This document shows, in pieces, positions 50,190-58,644 of a DNA stretch of 64,000 nucleotides. The notes beneath the pieces were generated by a model that worked only from the letters and a program-made list of their open reading frames with translations, searched no databases and had not been told where the DNA came from. A program made the position numbers and the translations under genes. This stretch comes from G965222505 sp965222505 (lineage in GTDB: Bacteria; Bacteroidota; Rhodothermia; Rhodothermales; DATKEJ01). The DNA is taken from the NCBI GenBank assembly GCA_965222505.1, contig OZ244956.1, positions 5,146,001 through 5,210,000 on the forward strand, given 5' to 3'. Every line of letters begins with the position of its first letter. Positions within the stretch are counted from its first letter, which is position 1.

Positions 50190-51194
50190 ATGCACAAACG
50201 CCACCAACAAATCGAAGCCTTTGTCCCGCTCACGGATGAAGCCAAAATCACACTCGGCGCACGACTGGCCGAGCACCACACGGAGATCTCCGAACTCGAA
50301 GCCGAGAAAAAGCGCCTCGCCACCCAATACGCCGACAAGATCAAGGGCAAGCGCGTCGAAGTGGGCGAACTGGTTGAATCCCTAAACGAGGGCGGACGCC
50401 GGGAAGAAGTCCCTTGCCGGGTGGAGAAAGACTACCGGGCAGGTGAGTTCCGGGCTTACGCGAGTGAGGCCCGTGGCACGTTCAATGAGGGTGATCTGGT
50501 TAGCCGGTGGTCGTTCGTTGAGGACGATCATCAGTTCTCGCTTGCCTTTGATGGGGTGATCAATCCATTTGCCGATGGTACATCGGCTATTCCTTCGGGT
50601 GGGGATGGGGCCTTGGAAGAGATGGTCGAGGCCGATGAGTCGGCTGCTGAAGATGCACTCTTCGTCTTCGGAGACAACTTCGAGAAAGCCGTCCGGCTCG
50701 TGGTAGAACAGGACACGTTCGATGAGGACACCTTGCTCGACATGCCGGGTATTTCGGAAGACGCTGCGCTTGTGCTCGTCGATCACCTGGAAGCCGTCGG
50801 CGTAATCGGCCAGGTTGAGGATGGCGAGCGTCCTGTGCTGATGGGCTTGAGCCAGGTCGACGCAATGCTCACCCGGCTCAAACAACGCGCAGAGCAACAA
50901 GAGACCATACAGGCCGGGGGCACACTGCTATCTCGTGCGGCCCGGTTGGTGGTTATCGAAGAAGCGGCCTCAGTGACCCTTCTTGCACGAGAGCTGGTCG
51001 ATGAGGAGGGTCAGCCGATTGGCACAGGTAAGGCCCAAATCCTGATCGACGAGCTTGAAGAGGCCGGTATCATCGGTCCCTTTGAAGGCGACAAGGGCCG
51101 GAAGGTGTTGGTCGGTACCGTGCAGGAGGGAGGCCTGGATGAGGTAGAGAAGCTGCTTGCCGAATCTACTGTAGAGGAGGAAGCGGCAGAGTAG
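50190..51194 (+). CDS. Motorless protein with two FtsK-gamma-like winged helices
   Basis: 334 residues. An N-terminal coiled-coil (AEHHTEISELEAEKKRLA) and a beta domain precede two related winged-helix regions. Region 155-219 has NFEKAVRLVVEQ and AALVLVDHLEAVGVIGQVE. Region 245-310 has SRAARLVVIEEAASVTLLARELV and KAQILIDELEEAGIIGPFEG followed by KGRKVLVGT. This matches the FtsK gamma (KOPS-reading) fold: LL.RRL.IGY.RA..L.D.LE..GIVGP..G...R.VL. No ATPase motor is present. Confidence 0.65.
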   Translation: MHKRHQQIEAFVPLTDEAKITLGARLAEHHTEISELEAEKKRLATQYADKIKGKRVEVGELVESLNEGGRREEVPCRVEKDYRAGEFRAYASEARGTFNEGDLVSRWSFVEDDHQFSLAFDGVINPFADGTSAIPSGGDGALEEMVEADESAAEDALFVFGDNFEKAVRLVVEQDTFDEDTLLDMPGISEDAALVLVDHLEAVGVIGQVEDGERPVLMGLSQVDAMLTRLKQRAEQQETIQAGGTLLSRAARLVVIEEAASVTLLARELVDEEGQPIGTGKAQILIDELEEAGIIGPFEGDKGRKVLVGTVQEGGLDEVEKLLAESTVEEEAAE

Positions 51195-51195
51195 C

Positions 51196-51483
51196 GTGAA
51201 CCAAACGGTTCTTCATATCACCCCGGATGAGTTGGAGCAGATGCTTCAGCGTGCCGTGCGCCGTGCCGTTGAGCGGCCGGAGGAGATCGCACGTCTGGCC
51301 GATGTGGAGGACCAGCTGCTTTCGTTCGAGGACATGATGCGGCTCGGTCAATACGGCAAGAACAAACTCCGTGACCTTATACGCCGCCGCAAGATCCCAG
51401 CCTTCAAAGATGGCGGTAACGAGTGGAAGATCAGCCGAAAGGGCTGGCGAAGGGCCATTGCAAAAATGGAGGCCAAAGGGTAG
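51196..51483 (+). CDS. Excisionase-like HTH protein
   Basis: 95 residues from GTG 51196, two bases after the FtsK-gamma-like gene. The C-terminal half (LSFEDMMRLGQYGKNKLRDLIRRRKIPAFKDGGNEWKIS in pieces: LGQYGKNKLRDLI, RRKIPAFKDG) is a MerR/excisionase-type winged helix. Position next to the integrase fits a recombination directionality factor. Confidence 0.7.
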   Translation: MNQTVLHITPDELEQMLQRAVRRAVERPEEIARLADVEDQLLSFEDMMRLGQYGKNKLRDLIRRRKIPAFKDGGNEWKISRKGWRRAIAKMEAKG

Positions 51484-51544
51484 ATTGGCGTTATCTGGGT
51501 AACAAACCAGGTAATCTCCTCTCACCAATTCAGGCCCTGGCGCG

Positions 51545-52726
51545 ATGGCAAAGAAAAAGAAGATCACCTCAGAGTCTCGCGGTCGAGGCATCAGCCTGCG
51601 GTGTGTTGACGGTTGGTATCACGTTCGGTTTTTCAATTCCAAACGAACGCCCCGTGAGGTCAACTTCAAACTCAACACCGACTACAAACCAGCAGCTGAG
51701 GAGAAGTTGCGCGATATGCTCCGGCGTATTGACCTGGGCACGTTCGATCCCTGGACCCAGAAGATTCGGGAGATCACACTGCGCGAGGCTAAAGGGCTTT
51801 ACCGGAAGGCAAAGAAAGGGGTAAGCAAGCCCCATACGATTGACAAGATCGTCGCCGTCATTGACACCTTCGTCAAGCAGAGCGGATTTGACGAAAACAA
51901 CCTCATCCAGCGAATCGAGCCGAGGCACCTTCAGGCCTTCGTCTACCGGCCCTCGCTCTCAGCGGGAAGCCAGTTCTCGTATTACAACAAGCTCAAGGTC
52001 TTCTTCAACTGGATCAAGCAGGAAGGGTATCTGCCTGAGAACCCGGTGCTCTCCGTCAAGGCCCCACGTCGGCCAAAGGGCCTCCCCAAATTCCTACTCG
52101 TCGAACAAGTAGATCTATTGCTACGGACGATTGAGGCCGACTATGAAATGAAGCGCACCACGCACCGCCTCAACTCAGACCAGGACGTGATCTGGCTTCG
52201 TGATTTCGTGGAACTGGCTGCCTTTACGGGGCTCAGACGAGGCGAACTTATCTCTCTTCGTTGGGGGGACGTCCTATTAACAGAGCCTGGTTACATTCAG
52301 GTGCGCGCCCATGTAGATGAAAGGGAGGGAGAGAAAGTCTACTCCCGGCCTAAGGCCGACAGTGAGGGCGTAATCCCGCTGGTGGGCCGAGCGCGCCGCG
52401 TATTGGAGCGCCTTCAGCAGACCCGGACAAGCGAATCACCGGCAGAGCATGTGTTCAAAGGGGTGCTGAGTGGTGGACCGCTCTACGGCAATTTCGTAAG
52501 TCAGCAGTTCCGCAAGTATCGGGACATGGCGCATCTTCCAAAGGTGCCCCTGCATGGCCTTCGGCATACCTTTGCTGTGTTCTGCAAAACCCTCGGCTTT
52601 AACGATGAGCTTACCCAGTCGCTCATGCGGCACTCATCCATTGCGATGGTGCGTACCTATGGGGCACTGCCGATTGAGATGGTTGCGCAGGACGTAATTG
52701 ACGCGTTTGAGCGGCTGGAAAAGTGA
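51545..52726 (+). CDS. int: Tyrosine-family integrase
   Basis: 393 residues. A core-binding SAM-like domain (95-180) precedes the catalytic domain. Visible active-site residues are R231 in FTGLRRGE, H337 and R340 in HGLRHTF, H363 in MRHSS and Y372 in VRTYG. It inserts the phage into the 3' end of tRNA-Arg and lies 230 bp from the right att repeat, the usual place. Confidence 0.92.
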   Translation: MAKKKKITSESRGRGISLRCVDGWYHVRFFNSKRTPREVNFKLNTDYKPAAEEKLRDMLRRIDLGTFDPWTQKIREITLREAKGLYRKAKKGVSKPHTIDKIVAVIDTFVKQSGFDENNLIQRIEPRHLQAFVYRPSLSAGSQFSYYNKLKVFFNWIKQEGYLPENPVLSVKAPRRPKGLPKFLLVEQVDLLLRTIEADYEMKRTTHRLNSDQDVIWLRDFVELAAFTGLRRGELISLRWGDVLLTEPGYIQVRAHVDEREGEKVYSRPKADSEGVIPLVGRARRVLERLQQTRTSESPAEHVFKGVLSGGPLYGNFVSQQFRKYRDMAHLPKVPLHGLRHTFAVFCKTLGFNDELTQSLMRHSSIAMVRTYGALPIEMVAQDVIDAFERLEK

Positions 52727-52787
52727 AGATTGTTTTAGGGAATAGGGGTAAATGGATTTAAACGACACAACGAAAGTTCAGACACTT

Positions 52788-52839
52788 AGGTATACCTGAT
52801 CGAAAATCAGGTGCATGTTACCTAATTCTTACCTAAAAA
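52788..52839. promoter_or_regulatory. Right att arm region
   Basis: AGGTATACCT palindrome (52788-52797), an inverted repeat CCTGAT/ATCAGG (52795-52811) and the paired site TTACCTAATTCTTACCTAA (52818-52836), which nearly equals the left-end pair at 8587-8605. These would be integrase and excisionase binding sites on the attP side. Confidence 0.55.
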
Positions 52840-52886
52840 AGGGGTCAAGATGGGCGCAAATGGGCCAAGATCGGTCAAGGGGAAAC

Positions 52887-52908
52887 AAAAAAAGGTGCCA
52901 GAAGCACC
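52887..52908 (-). terminator. Phage-supplied terminator for tRNA-Arg
   Basis: On the minus strand, GGTGC-TTCTG-GCACC followed by seven T. It lies about 48 bp past the tRNA 3' end, replacing the original terminator now at 8400-8435. Integration thus preserves a terminated tRNA transcript. Confidence 0.7.
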
Positions 52909-52952
52909 CTCTATTGCGACTGTTAAGTCTATGTTTTACAAGTCTTGCGACG

Positions 52953-53029
<77 letters not shown>

Positions 53030-53045
53030 ATTTTTTTAAGGATCG

Positions 53046-53076
53046 CAAAGATAGGACCTTTACGGCTTCACCGCAA
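53046..53076 (-). promoter_or_regulatory. Bacteroidota-type promoter of tRNA-Arg
   Basis: On the minus strand TTG (53076-53074), 20 bases, then TATCTTTG (53053-53046), an exact match to TAnnTTTG. It stands about 17 bases upstream of the mature 5' end of the tRNA. The rest of 53030-53319 holds only palindromes (GCGGGGATCCCCGC at 53077-53090; CCCCTGC-ctgt-GCAGGGG at 53183-53200). Confidence 0.7.
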
Positions 53077-53319
53077 GCGGGGATCCCCGCTCCACATACA
53101 ATTTGCAATTCGTGTGTTGTACGCTCGCGGCCAGAGGGGTTTGGCCACATGCGGATATACGCCTGGGTCGCTCGCTGTTGTCCCCCTGCCTGTGCAGGGG
53201 CAGTCCGTTGTAAGGCCAGCGTCGAAACCACAACAGACCACCGACCAATGACCACGGACCGGTGGTAGAGCGGCAACCCACGTACGCTCGCACAATGTTA
53301 TCAAAGAACGCGTATAATA

Positions 53320-54120
53320 TCAATCTTCCTCAAGAAAAAAGAAATGATGCGTCGGTCCATGCCCAGCCCCCAGGGCCATGCCATGCCGGATGGCCTCGGT
53401 CACGTAGGTTTTGGCCCGGCCTACGGCTTCCTCCAGCACAGCACCGCGGGCCAGGTGGGCCGTGATGGTTGCCGAGTAGGTACAGCCGGTACCGTGGGTA
53501 TGCGGGGTGTCAATGAAAGGGGCCGTGTAGGTGTGCAAGGCTCGGCCATCCCAAAGCACATCAACGGCTTCTGGATGGCCTTCCAGATGGCCGCCCTTGA
53601 CCAGCACAGCAGCCGGTCCCATCGCCTGTATCTTGCGGGCCGCTTCGGCTGCTTCCTCAACCGTCTTGATGTCCATGCCCGTAAGTAGGTTGGCTTCGTG
53701 GATGTTGGGGGTAACCACGGTTGCTAAGGGCAGCAACCTTTTCTGGAGGGTCGTTACGGCGTCCGGCTTCAATAGCGAAAACCCGCTTTTTGAAATCATC
53801 ACCGGGTCGACCACCAGGGGGCCGATGTGGTGCTGTTTGATCTTGCTCGATACGGTTTCAATGATCGCAGCAGAGGACAGCATCCCGGTCTTGGCCGCTC
53901 GGATGTCGAAATCGTCACACACCGCGTCCAGTTGGGCTTCGATGATCGGCGCCGGCAAGTCATACCCTGCGGTGACGGCTTTGGTATTCTGGGCGGTGAT
54001 GGCCGTCAGGACCGAGGTGGCAAAGACCCGATTGGCCTGCATGGCCTTGATGTCGGCCTGGATGCCGGCTCCCCCGCCGGAATCACTTCCGGCTATGGTT
54101 AATGCGACGGGTATAGCCAT
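53320..54120 (-). CDS. thiD: Hydroxymethylpyrimidine/phosphomethylpyrimidine kinase
   Basis: 266 residues of the ribokinase-like fold. VALTIAGSDSGGGAGIQADIKAM is the ThiD N-terminal signature, VVDPVMISKSGF and TPNIHEANLLTGM the middle motifs, and DTPHTHGTGCTYSATI the anion hole with the catalytic aspartate position occupied within GTGCTYSA. It phosphorylates HMP and HMP-P in thiamine synthesis. No TPP riboswitch was recognised in front of it. Confidence 0.93.
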   Translation of the reverse strand: MAIPVALTIAGSDSGGGAGIQADIKAMQANRVFATSVLTAITAQNTKAVTAGYDLPAPIIEAQLDAVCDDFDIRAAKTGMLSSAAIIETVSSKIKQHHIGPLVVDPVMISKSGFSLLKPDAVTTLQKRLLPLATVVTPNIHEANLLTGMDIKTVEEAAEAARKIQAMGPAAVLVKGGHLEGHPEAVDVLWDGRALHTYTAPFIDTPHTHGTGCTYSATITAHLARGAVLEEAVGRAKTYVTEAIRHGMALGAGHGPTHHFFFLEED

Positions 54121-54199
54121 GGTTGTCTATCGTTGGCGTGCGAAAAGAAGGAGGGTACATACGCTGTCATCGGATATTTGTTAAGGGAAGGCTTCATAT

Positions 54200-54243
54200 T
54201 GCGTAAGGGTGGCCTACCTGATGAGGGCAATCTCCCTTACGCA
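54200..54243. repeat. 10-bp inverted repeat upstream of the glycosyltransferase
   Basis: TGCGTAAGGG (54200-54209) and CCCTTACGCA (54234-54243) are perfect inverted copies separated by 24 bases, in the divergent gap between thiD and the glycosyltransferase gene. Possible regulator site or leader hairpin. Confidence 0.5.
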
Positions 54244-54295
54244 TTACGAACCACGTTTTTTATATATTCAAGAGCCTCTACCGAAGCCTCTTTCC

Positions 54296-55414
54296 ATGAA
54301 AAACGTTCTGCATTTCAAAACGACCTACCTGAACCCGTCCGAAACCTTCATCGACCGGCTGGTACGTAATCATGTTCAGTATACACCAGTCATCGCCACG
54401 GCCAAACCAGCGGCCTATACCGAAGGGCTGATCCTCTATCCAATGCCGGTGGATGGGCTTGCCGGAAAGCTCAACCAGTTTCAACTCAGTCTCAACAAAA
54501 GCCCTCGGTTTCTAAATGCTGTGATCCAGCATGAACAGCCGGTGTTGTTGCATGGTCATTTTGGGTTGGATGCCTACCGACTGCTGGGGGCTGCCCAACG
54601 GCACAACCTGCCCCTGTTGGTGCACTTTTATGGGCACGATGTACGCCGGCTGCCGGAAGAGGCTGGATGGAAAAGCCGGTATCGCACCCTCGCACAGAAA
54701 GCCACACACTTCGTAGCGGTCACGGAGGCCATGAAAAAAGATGTCATGCGGCTGGGCTTTCCGGAAGACAAAATATCCGTCATTCGGATGGGGATAGACA
54801 TAGATGCCATCCGGTTCATCCCACGTCGAAAGGCCAGGGGCAATCTGATGCTTGTGGGCCGGATGGTGGAGAAAAAAGGGATGGTCTACGCCATTCAAGC
54901 CGTGAAACACTTGCTTCACCGGAAGCACACCGTCCGGCTGCACATCTATGGCGATGGCCCATTGCGCCCGGATCTCATCAAACACGTGCAGGAAGAGAAT
55001 CTGCAACATGTTGTTACCTTTTACGGAAACACCCCCAATACGGATGTCTTGCGGGCCTTGAAACGGCAGGATATCTTGCTGGTCCCCAGTGTCCTCGCTG
55101 CCGATCAGGACAAGGAAGGGTTGCCCAATACCGTTGTCGAGGGGTTGGCATCCGGGATTCCAGTGGTCGGTACCACACATGCCGGGATTCCTGAACTCAT
55201 CCGGCATGAAGAAACAGGGCTGTTGGTGCCGGAGCGTGATCCTGTTGCGCTTGCTGAGGCCATCCAAAGATACCTGGATGAACCGAAACTGGTTGCGCGT
55301 GTAAGCCGGGCCGGGCGTCAAATCGTTGAGCAGGAATGTGACATTGAAGTGCTGGTTCGGCAGACCGAGGCCCTGTACGACCGTGTCGTTGCAGCCTATC
55401 ATGCGGGAGTCTGA
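54296..55414 (+). CDS. Family 4-type glycosyltransferase
   Basis: 372 residues from ATG 54296; upstream in-frame ATGs lie in the inverted repeat region. VHFYGHDVRRLPEE (N-terminal domain), LMLVGRMVEKKGMVYAIQA and the C-terminal EGLPNTVVEGLASGIPVVGT, HAGIPELI, TGLLVPERDP are the hallmarks of retaining GT4 enzymes (GT-B fold, E-x7-E motif). It adds a sugar in surface polysaccharide synthesis, in line with the flippase gene six bases downstream. Confidence 0.9.
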   Translation: MKNVLHFKTTYLNPSETFIDRLVRNHVQYTPVIATAKPAAYTEGLILYPMPVDGLAGKLNQFQLSLNKSPRFLNAVIQHEQPVLLHGHFGLDAYRLLGAAQRHNLPLLVHFYGHDVRRLPEEAGWKSRYRTLAQKATHFVAVTEAMKKDVMRLGFPEDKISVIRMGIDIDAIRFIPRRKARGNLMLVGRMVEKKGMVYAIQAVKHLLHRKHTVRLHIYGDGPLRPDLIKHVQEENLQHVVTFYGNTPNTDVLRALKRQDILLVPSVLAADQDKEGLPNTVVEGLASGIPVVGTTHAGIPELIRHEETGLLVPERDPVALAEAIQRYLDEPKLVARVSRAGRQIVEQECDIEVLVRQTEALYDRVVAAYHAGV

Positions 55415-55419
55415 AACCC

Positions 55420-56919
55420 ATGTCGAAGTCAAGCCTGAGTGATAAAGTCAGTGTGGTGGTCTTTGCGCGGGTCATCACCACGTTGATCGATCTCATAACG
55501 GGTGTGGCCGTGGTACGGTTGCTCAGCAAGTCCGATGTGGCCGTGATGAGCTTCATCCTGGTGACCTACCACACGGTCCGGTTGATGGCAACGCTCGGGT
55601 TTCCAGAGAGCATCTTCTATTTCTTTGAACGGGTGCAGGAGGGGGCGCGGCGGACACTGGCCTATCAGACCATCGGCATGCTGGGCGTGATGGCCGGCCT
55701 CGGAGCACTAGTGATGTGGGGCATCAGCACAGGTGCACCTTCAATCCTTTCCAATTGGGCTGACTACGAACTTGGGGCCGTGCAAACGTTGTTGCCCATC
55801 GTCGCCCTGGTGGCCCTGTTAGAAATCCCCACCTGGCCGTTCGATAACCTGATGCTGGCTGCGGACCGGCAACGGGATGCCGCTTGGTACCAGGTCCTGA
55901 CCAGCCTGATGATGTTTGCGGGCCTCATCGGGCCGATGCTGCTCGGGTATCCGTTACAAACGGCCATTCAAGGGTTGCTGGTATATGCCGTGCTGCGGTT
56001 CGTCCTGTCGATGGTCTGGATCAACCGGGTCTTGCCCCGAAGCACAGATACGTTGCCCACCGGCTTACTCAAAGAGCAAATTGCCTTTTCGATTCCACTT
56101 GGGGCGAGTTCGTTGGTCGGACGGCTGAACAAACAGGTCGATAAGTTTGTGGTCTCGACCTTGCTTCCCGCCACAGCACTGGCCCATTACACCGTTGGGG
56201 CACAAGAAATCCCCATCGTGACCGTCGTACCCTATGCCGTGGGAGCCGTCCTGATCAGCCGATTCGTGCGCCTGGAACAGGCCGATCAAAAGGCCGAATT
56301 GCTTCAGCTTTGGTACAAGGGCATTGAGAAAGTGACTCTGCTGGTGGTGCCGACTGCCATATTTTTTATCGCCACGGCACCCGATTTTATTCGGGTGGTG
56401 TTCGGGCCAGGGTATGAGGCGGCGGTGGTGCCGTTCCAGATCTACGGTCTGATCGTGTTGCATCGGGTGGCCCAGTACGGTAGCATCTTGCAAGCCTTCG
56501 GAGACACCCGGAGTATCCTGCGCATCACAAGTATTCTGCTGCTCACCAACATTGTCCTGAGTGTGCCGTTTACGTTTGCCTTTGGGATCATCGGCACGGC
56601 GCTGTCGACGTTTGTATCGAATATGGTGAGTTGGACGCTCGCCCTCTACGCGATTGGCAAACACCTGGGGGTTCGGCCATCCAAGGTACTGCCGTTTCCT
56701 TTTTACTTGCGGGTCCTGGGGTTGGCCGCGGCATGTGGGGGCAGCATTTGGGTATTGCGGCATCTGATCTTGCCGGTGCATGGTGCGGGTGTGGGGTTGA
56801 CGTGGACAACGCTGTTGTATCTAATTCTTTTTGCGGGATTGGGTACGGTGTTCAACCTGATCACGCGGGCCGATTGGGGTGTAGCCTTGGGGTTCTTGAA
56901 AGGGCGCATGTTGCGTTAG
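55420..56919 (+). CDS. Polysaccharide flippase (Wzx-like, MOP superfamily)
   Basis: 499 residues with about 14 hydrophobic helices. KVSVVVFARVITTLIDLITGVAVVRLLS at the start, IPLGASSLVGRLNKQVDKFVVS in the middle and IYGLIVLHRVAQYGSILQAFGDT fit O-antigen/polysaccharide flippases. It moves lipid-linked sugars across the inner membrane and follows a glycosyltransferase gene by five bases. Confidence 0.85.
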   Translation: MSKSSLSDKVSVVVFARVITTLIDLITGVAVVRLLSKSDVAVMSFILVTYHTVRLMATLGFPESIFYFFERVQEGARRTLAYQTIGMLGVMAGLGALVMWGISTGAPSILSNWADYELGAVQTLLPIVALVALLEIPTWPFDNLMLAADRQRDAAWYQVLTSLMMFAGLIGPMLLGYPLQTAIQGLLVYAVLRFVLSMVWINRVLPRSTDTLPTGLLKEQIAFSIPLGASSLVGRLNKQVDKFVVSTLLPATALAHYTVGAQEIPIVTVVPYAVGAVLISRFVRLEQADQKAELLQLWYKGIEKVTLLVVPTAIFFIATAPDFIRVVFGPGYEAAVVPFQIYGLIVLHRVAQYGSILQAFGDTRSILRITSILLLTNIVLSVPFTFAFGIIGTALSTFVSNMVSWTLALYAIGKHLGVRPSKVLPFPFYLRVLGLAAACGGSIWVLRHLILPVHGAGVGLTWTTLLYLILFAGLGTVFNLITRADWGVALGFLKGRMLR

Positions 56920-56961
56920 GGCATGGCGGGGCCTAATTTGCGGGGTGCCTGGCCGGGAAGA

Positions 56962-56981
56962 GGTCCGGTCGAGACCGGACC
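56962..56981. repeat. Perfect palindrome (REP-like)
   Basis: GGTCCGGTC-GA-GACCGGACC, a 9-bp stem with a 2-base centre, followed by a second ACCGG motif. It lies between the flippase and antiporter genes and looks like a short repetitive extragenic palindrome. Confidence 0.5.
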
Positions 56982-57035
56982 CTACGACCGGTCGATGTGG
57001 TTTGATCATTGCCCCACCTTTACCCTTGTTACCCT

Positions 57036-58454
57036 ATGGATTGGATTATTCTGCTGCCCCCGATCATTGCGATTGTGCTGGCGCTTTGGACCCGGCAAGT
57101 GTACCTGTCTTTGTTTGTGGGTCTGTTGTTTGGGACGACGATCCTCGCCGGGGGAAATCCCATACTGGGGATGCGGGAACTGGCCGAGCAACTGGTAGCC
57201 GTCTTTGCTGATGCCGGGAATACACGGATTGTCTTTTTCTGTATGCTCGTCGGGAGTTTGATTGCACTGGTGCAAGCCTCTGGTGGGGTCCAGGGGTTTA
57301 TCAACTGGGCGCAACGGCGCGGGTGGGGCACCACCCGGCGCGGGGCCGAACTCCTGGCGATGGTGGTCGGGCTCATCATTTTCGTTGAATCCAGCATTAC
57401 CTCATTGGCCGTTGGGGCCGTGAGCCGTCCTTTCTTCGACCAGGTCAAACTCCCAAGGGAAAAGCTGGCCTATTATTGCGATGCCACCAGCGCGCCCGTC
57501 TGTATGATGATTCCACTCAATGGGTGGGGGGCGTATACCCTGGGCTTGTTGGGGGCACAGGGGGTTACGGTCGGGGCGGTTGGCCTCCTCGCAAAATCGC
57601 TGGTGTTTAATTTCTATAGCTGGTTTGCCATCATTTTTGCACTGGTGTTGGCCGTTACCGGCTGGGGCTTCGGGCCAATGAAACGGGCCGAGCAGCGCGC
57701 TGCCGAAGGAGATTTGATCCGTCCCGGCTCCAACCCACTGGTTTCTGAAGAAGTGGCCGATCTGAAACCCGTAGCGGGTGCCCCCAACAAGATGGTAGAT
57801 TTCCTCCTGCCGATTGGGGTGATGATCGGGATGATCTTCGTGGGCTTGTGGATTACCGGCGAGGGAAATTTGATGGCGGGAAGCGGGTCTACCTCTGTAC
57901 TTTGGGCCGTGAGTACCGGGATTCTCATGGCCATGTTGATGTACGCTGTGCCTCGGGGTAATAAGGCCATCATGAACCTGTCCGATAGTACGGATCTGGT
58001 GATCAAGGGGGCCATGGGTTTACTACCAGCTACCATCCTGATCGTGTTCGCCTTTGCCCTCGGCCAAGTCTCCCGTGCCCTGGAAATGGGGCCGTACATG
58101 GTCAGCCTCATCGGCGAGGATACCCCGGCCTGGTGGTTGCCGGCCCTGGTCTTTATCATGAGCGCCTTCGTCTCCTTTACGCTGGGATCTTCCTGGACCG
58201 CCTTCGCCATTCTGATACCCATTGCCTTACCCCTCGCCGATGGTCTAGGGGTGGCTCCCGCGCTCATGTTGGGGGCCGTGCTGGCCGGTGGGGTCTACGG
58301 CGATCATGCCTCTCCCTTGTCAGACACCTCCATTATTTCCTCCATGGCCTCTGCCTGTGATCACGTAGACCACATCAATTCCCAACTCCCCTATACCCTC
58401 GTCGTAGCTGGGATCTCCATTGTGGCATTCCTTGTCGCCGGCGCGATGGCCTAA
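57036..58454 (+). CDS. NhaC-type Na+/H+ antiporter
   Basis: 472 residues from ATG 57036; a TTG nine codons upstream is not needed. About twelve hydrophobic helices. LVGLLFGTTILAGGNP-like start, IIFVESSITSLAVGAVSRPFFD, YYCDATSAPVCMMIPLNGWGAY and GGVYGDHASPLSDTSIISSMASACDHVDHINSQLPYT (in pieces: GDHASPLSDTSIISS, HVDHINSQLPYT) are the conserved blocks of the NhaC family. It exchanges sodium for protons, or amino acids, across the inner membrane. Confidence 0.88.
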   Translation: MDWIILLPPIIAIVLALWTRQVYLSLFVGLLFGTTILAGGNPILGMRELAEQLVAVFADAGNTRIVFFCMLVGSLIALVQASGGVQGFINWAQRRGWGTTRRGAELLAMVVGLIIFVESSITSLAVGAVSRPFFDQVKLPREKLAYYCDATSAPVCMMIPLNGWGAYTLGLLGAQGVTVGAVGLLAKSLVFNFYSWFAIIFALVLAVTGWGFGPMKRAEQRAAEGDLIRPGSNPLVSEEVADLKPVAGAPNKMVDFLLPIGVMIGMIFVGLWITGEGNLMAGSGSTSVLWAVSTGILMAMLMYAVPRGNKAIMNLSDSTDLVIKGAMGLLPATILIVFAFALGQVSRALEMGPYMVSLIGEDTPAWWLPALVFIMSAFVSFTLGSSWTAFAILIPIALPLADGLGVAPALMLGAVLAGGVYGDHASPLSDTSIISSMASACDHVDHINSQLPYTLVVAGISIVAFLVAGAMA

Positions 58455-58479
58455 GTGCTTTGACATTCTAAACGCTGTG

Positions 58480-58625
58480 TCTTTGCGAGGAAGGGCCCCA
58501 GGCCCTGACGTGGCAATCCCAATAGCGCCGAGGGGCTGTTTCACAGCCCTACCCGGCGCGACGAGCTGCCTGGAATGGGATCGCCACACCCCCCGCTCCG
58601 CGTGGGATTCGCGATGACATCCTGT
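58480..58625. repeat. Intergenic repeat element with inverted ends
   Basis: TTTGCGAGGAAG with ACGTGGCAATCCCA (ending near 58520) recurs as an imperfect inverted copy, TGGGATCGCCAC and GATTCGCGATGACA (58575-58620). GCGAGGA...GTGGCAATC elements of this kind are frequent intergenic repeats in many bacterial genomes. It fills most of the gap between the antiporter and amidohydrolase genes. Confidence 0.6.
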
Positions 58626-58644
58626 ATGGCTTTTGTCATCGTAC

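Noticed and set aside
53030..53319. Small genes in the gap before thiD
   Set aside because: All frames are short, overlap palindromes and have poor composition; only the tRNA promoter is credible.
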